Positions 60,304-64,000 of a DNA stretch of 64,000 bases are shown here, piece by piece (the stretch's first letter is position 1; each line of letters begins with the position of its first letter). Below the pieces are notes generated by a model. The model was given only the letters and a program-made list of their open reading frames with translations. It was not told the DNA's origin and did not search any database. Both the position numbers and the translations under genes were made by a program. Source of the DNA: Trichoplusia ni (taxonomy: Eukaryota; Arthropoda; Insecta; Lepidoptera; Noctuidae); the NCBI RefSeq assembly GCF_003590095.1, contig NC_039478.1, positions 17,670,001-17,734,000 on the forward strand, read 5' to 3'.

Positions 60304-60348
60304 CAGTAAAATAATAAAGGATATCTAATATCCTTTATTATTTTACTG
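60304..60348. repeat. Perfect hairpin with 21-bp arms
   Basis: The arms 60304-60324 and 60328-60348 are exact reverse complements with a 3-nt loop (cta). The left arm begins cagtaaaataataaagg. It abuts the inverted 3' end of the ACTAGCTGACCC repeat. Confidence 0.85.
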
Positions 60349-60349
60349 A

Positions 60350-60432
60350 TAATATATAAAATTCCCGTGTCACGATGTTAGTTACCGTACTCCTCCGAAA
60401 CGGTTCGAGCGATGTTTATGAAATTTTAATTA
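60350..60432 (-). repeat. ACTAGCTGACCC-type repeat, 3' fragment
   Basis: The plus strand reads atatataaaattcccgtgtc, 'acgatgttagttaccgtact' and 'cctccgaaacggttcgagcg', the reverse complement of the 3' third of 31586-31866. Confidence 0.6.
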
Positions 60433-60518
60433 GATGAGTGTTACAAAAAAGGAAATAAAACAACCGTTCACAATACATTACGAATTCAAACTTTAAATTT
60501 AGTATACGAACGGTCATT

Positions 60519-61286
60519 AGGGTTCCGTACCTCAAAAGGAAAAAACGGAACCCTTATAGGATCACTTTGTTGTCCGTCTGTCCGTCCGTCCGTCTGTCCG
60601 TCCGTCCGTCCGTCCGTCTGTCAAAACCCTTTTTCTCGGGAACGCGTGGAGGTATGAAGCTGAAATTTATATCAATTACTCAGGTCTACTGTCCCTTGAA
60701 GCTGTGAAAAAATCAAACTTCTAAGGCAACGCAATCAAAAGATACAGCCGTTTATGCCGCAAATTTTCGACACTTGCAAGGGAATCAAAACCTACAAGGT
60801 GCTTCCCGTGAACTCAGAATCTTGAAATTTGGTACGAAGCAACGTCTTATACCATAGATAAAGGAAAAATTACAAAAACCATAAATTTTTAGTTACATCA
60901 CATAATATTTTTTTTTTAATAATTTTAAACTTACTACCTATTTCCTCATAAACGCGTAGAGGTATTAAATTGAAATTCATACCAAATACTCAGGTCTATA
61001 ATACCTTTAAGCTGTAACAAAATCAAACTTCTATGTCAACGCAATCAAAAGAAACAGCAATTTAAGCTGCATATTTTGAAACGCGCGAGTACTCGCAAGG
61101 GAATCAAAACCTAAAGGGTACTTCCAGTCGACCTAGAATCTTGAAATTTGGCATGAAGCAACGTTTTACAATCGAGTCATATATATTTATATGACTCGAT
61201 TGTCGTAATGAACGAACTTTGTAAACCTTGCAGGTTTGTACGGAACCCTAGGTGCGCGAGTCCGACTCGCACTTGGCCGGTTTTTT
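60519..61286 (+). repeat. Long GGTTCCGTA-type element with internal duplication
   Basis: It starts agggttccgtacctcaaaag and contains a (GTCC)n/(GTCT)n microsatellite (60571-60622). Two diverged direct repeats of about 220 bp follow (about 60621-60843 and 60942-61163). Each holds 'actcaggtcta', 'aatcaaacttct', 'ctcgcaagggaatcaaaacc' (decayed in the first) and 'gaagcaacg'. It ends gcgagtccgactcgcacttg-gccggtttttt. A perfect 15-bp-arm hairpin (61169-61202, caatcgagtcatata) lies just after the second repeat. It has no coding capacity; class unknown. Confidence 0.65.
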
Positions 61287-63189
61287 CATTCTAATGTTAC
61301 ATTCTTAAATGCTGGTTCCAAAGCCAAATAATTTCTAAATCCGAATGAGACATTTGCAATAAGACGTCTTAATTTATACTTTGAGATCAAATGCAGTAAC
61401 TCTAAAAGATTAAACATTTGACTCAAAGGCTTCTGCCGCAACTCTATCAATTGAAACGACGAGATTACACATCAACTCCCACATTAATAGTTTTGAAAGC
61501 ATCGTACAAATGAAACTAGAGCAAAATACTGCATTAAAGCACTCGACATACTTGTGTGTTGCTTTGCTCTCAGTACTTAAAACTACGTGTAACGGGTTGG
61601 AGTCATATTTTTCGTTCGACATAATTACGCGTTGGAGGCCGAAGCCGGTGCCGTACGTTGTGCTGCTCACAGCTGTAATTAACGCCTAATGCTTTAGGCT
61701 AATTGCCACTCATGGGGCCTAATTAAGTAAATCAGGCTCTCCACGTGGCGAGACTAGCCTTATGCGGCTAAGTTTTAAGCTAGTTTCAAATCGTGTGGCA
61801 AGGGAAAGTGTCAAGAGATCTTTTTTGTTATTTTCTAATACTTTTTAACAGTTTATACTTTTATATCTTTAGTTGGTATTAGTATGTTTAATGAGAACTC
61901 CGAATTTACTAGTGGATTTCTCGGGGTCAATATCAAAATTAAAGTATACAATAAAAAATACAAAAAAATGTAAAAATTAAGATGGGACAGTGGTCTTCAT
62001 TCATATTTTAGAAGAATAGAAAAACACAAAAAAAATGTTTTGTATGAATTGTAACAGATGTATAGTGTATTTAAAATAATTATTTCAAAATGGAAGTAGC
62101 AAATTAGTCTTTGCCTAATATGAAAACGAAGGTGATAGCTACGGCGTAGCTTTTGTAGTAAGCGTAGCGCCAAAGCGACCAAACCGCTTTACAGTGCATT
62201 TTAAACAAACGAAACTCATTCAATAATGTTCACAAAAGGACTTAAGCTATAACAACGCTTGACATGCACCTCGGTGACCCCTCGCGGGGATACACGACGA
62301 CGACAGTTGCTGGAAACCTCCATTAATAAAACCTTTACTGTCACGTGGAATGTAGACGAATATGTCTTCGTAGCATTTGTTGTTAAATTGTTTATAGTTA
62401 AATTTTGAAATTCTTCTACGAAGCTGAATGCTGCTGATGAAATCTATTTAATTTTAATTAAAAACTACAAGGGTTTTAAGGTTATCTACGACGAAGGAAT
62501 ACAAAACAAATACTACTAAGACTACACAAATTTGTACTATTGACGTTCAAATGATTACGGATAGATATGAATACTCCTTCGGTAGCATTCGTGCCAGAGT
62601 TCATCTTTTAAAAAAGAAACTTCCAGTGAAACTAGGTTATGCTATTAATACAGGTGCTGTATATTGTTTACAAAACCTGTATATTGCAAGGTGGAGCTAG
62701 TCCGTGTAAAGTAAACCTCCCAAAGGGGAGCTAAGTGTTGCTTGCTCAAGTTTGTCGTCGCCAGCCCTCGGGGACGTCAGTGTCTATCGAGACTGGATCG
62801 ACGAGACTTGAACGTATTTTGTAGTTTATGAAATTTCGCTCTTAGCATTGATGCAAACATTTTGCGCTTTAACCAATATAGAGGAGTAAATGGACAAGAT
62901 TTAATCTTGGATGTAGACTAGACAAAGTTTTTGCACATGTTCGAATAATGTTAGAAAAAACCAGTTCCTGGCTTTTTGACAAACGAAAAGTAAAGCAGTT
63001 TTACGAAATAAAATTGGTAAAATGACTTATTCGGGATCTAAAATAAACAAATCTCGTTTACCTGCCACGCGAGCTCAAACTTTACTTAACATGGCACACA
63101 GTGTATTTCTGCATACTATCTACATAATATATAATACTGTCTTACAAGTTATATTACTCGAAAGTGACCCAAAGGCGAAGGTCATCATA
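61287..63189. other. Intergenic sequence with a homeodomain-site-rich patch
   Basis: No supported gene. At about 61670-61735 there are several TAATT/TAATTA cores (gtaattaacgcctaatgc, ggctaattgcc, ggcctaattaag) in a GC-moderate context that matches no repeat in the window. It might be a conserved non-coding element. Confidence 0.35.
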
Positions 63190-63330
63190 CAATGGGAGCC
63201 AGCCAATGAACCTAACCGCTGAGGACGGTCCAGGAACGACGAAGCCTGATTCAAGGTGACGCGGAATAAAGAGAATAGAGAGTTATGAAAGGAGGCATGC
63301 ACCCAAGAGTGGAACGCTATGTGGACGGCA
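63190..63330 (+). pseudogene. Possible decayed RTE ORF2 C-terminus
   Basis: In one frame, after a stop, the reading VTRNKENRELWKEACTQEW resembles the terminal RTE motif (A-x-x-R-x-x-W-x-x-x-x-EA-x-x-QQW) seen intact at 24.0 and 36.1 kb. Upstream similarity is lost and there are in-frame stops. This is a weak call. Confidence 0.25.
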
Positions 63331-63582
63331 AAATGAGCCTTCGATAGTTAAAGGGAAAGGAACATTGTAACATTTCGAAAAATTGATTTTTTATTTTTTT
63401 TGCTCTTTCTCTGTACGCTACAATAACCTCTGAAACAAACACTTTTAACTTTCGTTCTAACTAGTTCTAACAGTTAGAACTACCGTTCTTTGGCCTATTC
63501 CATTCTCTGATCTAAATTCTATTTCATTACAACTAGGACAGACACTGTGTAATAATTTATAACTCTCCTAGTGTAACCTACT

Positions 63583-63704
63583 ATATGTATAAAAGTAAGT
63601 CAGTCGGGTTTTCCTTCCTGACGCTATAAACCTGAACGCACGAACCGATTTCCACGGTTTTGCATTCGTTGTAAAGGTCTCAGGCAACGTGAGGTTTATA
63701 GCAA
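63583..63704 (+). repeat. Dispersed repeat fragment next to ACTAGCTG element
   Basis: It reads tataaaagtaagtcagtcgg, 'gttttccttcctgacgctat' and 'cgcacgaaccgatttccacg', and ends 'gaggtttatagc'. I recall this as a common moth repeat. The next element starts one to three bases later, so two repeats are joined end to end. Confidence 0.45.
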
Positions 63705-63946
63705 ACTAGCTGTTGCCCGCGACTTCGTCTGCGTGGTTAGAAGATATAAGTTATGACTTTTTCTTCGCTCCTATTGGTCGCAGCGTGATGATATATAGCC
63801 TAAAACCTCTCTCGATGAATGGTCTATTCAACACAAAAATATTTTTTCAATTTGAACCAGTAGTTCCTGAGATTAGCGCGTTCAAACAAACAAACAAACA
63901 AACTCTTCAGCTTTATATATTAGTATAAGTATATTAGTATATAGAT
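63705..63946 (+). repeat. ACTAGCTG-headed dispersed repeat, internally deleted copy
   Basis: It has the same head and tail as the 47.1-kb copy but lacks about 40 bp after 'taagttatgac', where the others have the 'ccctgtttttttc' segment. The tail 'tatattagtata' is partly duplicated. Confidence 0.65.
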
Positions 63947-64000
63947 GCCAACGATATCTTCGCTACGTTTCATCGATTTTTAATTTCTCGCGCGGAGATT

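Overview
The window looks like lepidopteran nuclear DNA, quite possibly from a noctuid-type moth. The background is AT-rich and gene-poor. It is dense with repeat types I associate with moth and butterfly genomes: tRNA-derived SINEs, RTE-clade and R1-clade non-LTR retrotransposon ends, and ACTAGCTG-headed and GGTTCCGTA-headed dispersed repeats. Species cannot be fixed from the sequence alone.

Only one convincing host protein-coding gene is present, at the left edge on the plus strand. Positions 994-2298 encode a complete 434-residue class A (rhodopsin-like) neuropeptide receptor that reads as a short neuropeptide F receptor (sNPFR). It has all seven membrane segments, the TM3-ECL2 cysteine pair, a DRF variant of the DRY motif, an SWLP motif in TM6 and NPFLY in TM7. 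The coding region has no intron. A strong splice acceptor ends at 772, before a 5'UTR containing several small upstream ORFs. A near-perfect donor (GTAAGT, 2307) lies 8 nt after the stop codon, and a strong acceptor ends at 8369, before an AT-rich stretch with several AATAAA signals. I therefore infer a large 3'UTR intron and a distal terminal exon. If so, the gene occupies about the first 9 kb and starts left of the window.

From about 9.2 kb to the right end I find no host gene. The best-supported mobile DNA is as follows. A fold-back element of about 1.2 kb lies at 9.97-11.2 kb. A 5'-truncated R1-clade retrotransposon lies on the minus strand at 14369-16331, with a 15-bp target-site duplication and one frameshift. 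Two very short RTE-clade 3' ends lie at 23.8 and 35.8 kb, with 12-bp and 14-bp duplications. A second R1-clade 3' end lies at 34.4-35.0 kb, and a bare 3' tail related to the 14-kb element at 52.3 kb. A 181-bp MITE-like element with 56-bp perfect inverted arms lies at 50882-51062.

The rest is AT-rich intergenic sequence carrying SINE copies, a 21-bp minisatellite (27.3-27.6 kb), several perfect hairpins, and at least seven copies of a small palindromic repeat of about 55 bp that I cannot assign to a named family. I found no new enzymatic or defence system. The most checkable observations are the receptor's UTR architecture, the small palindrome family, the fold-back element and the perfect inverted-repeat element.
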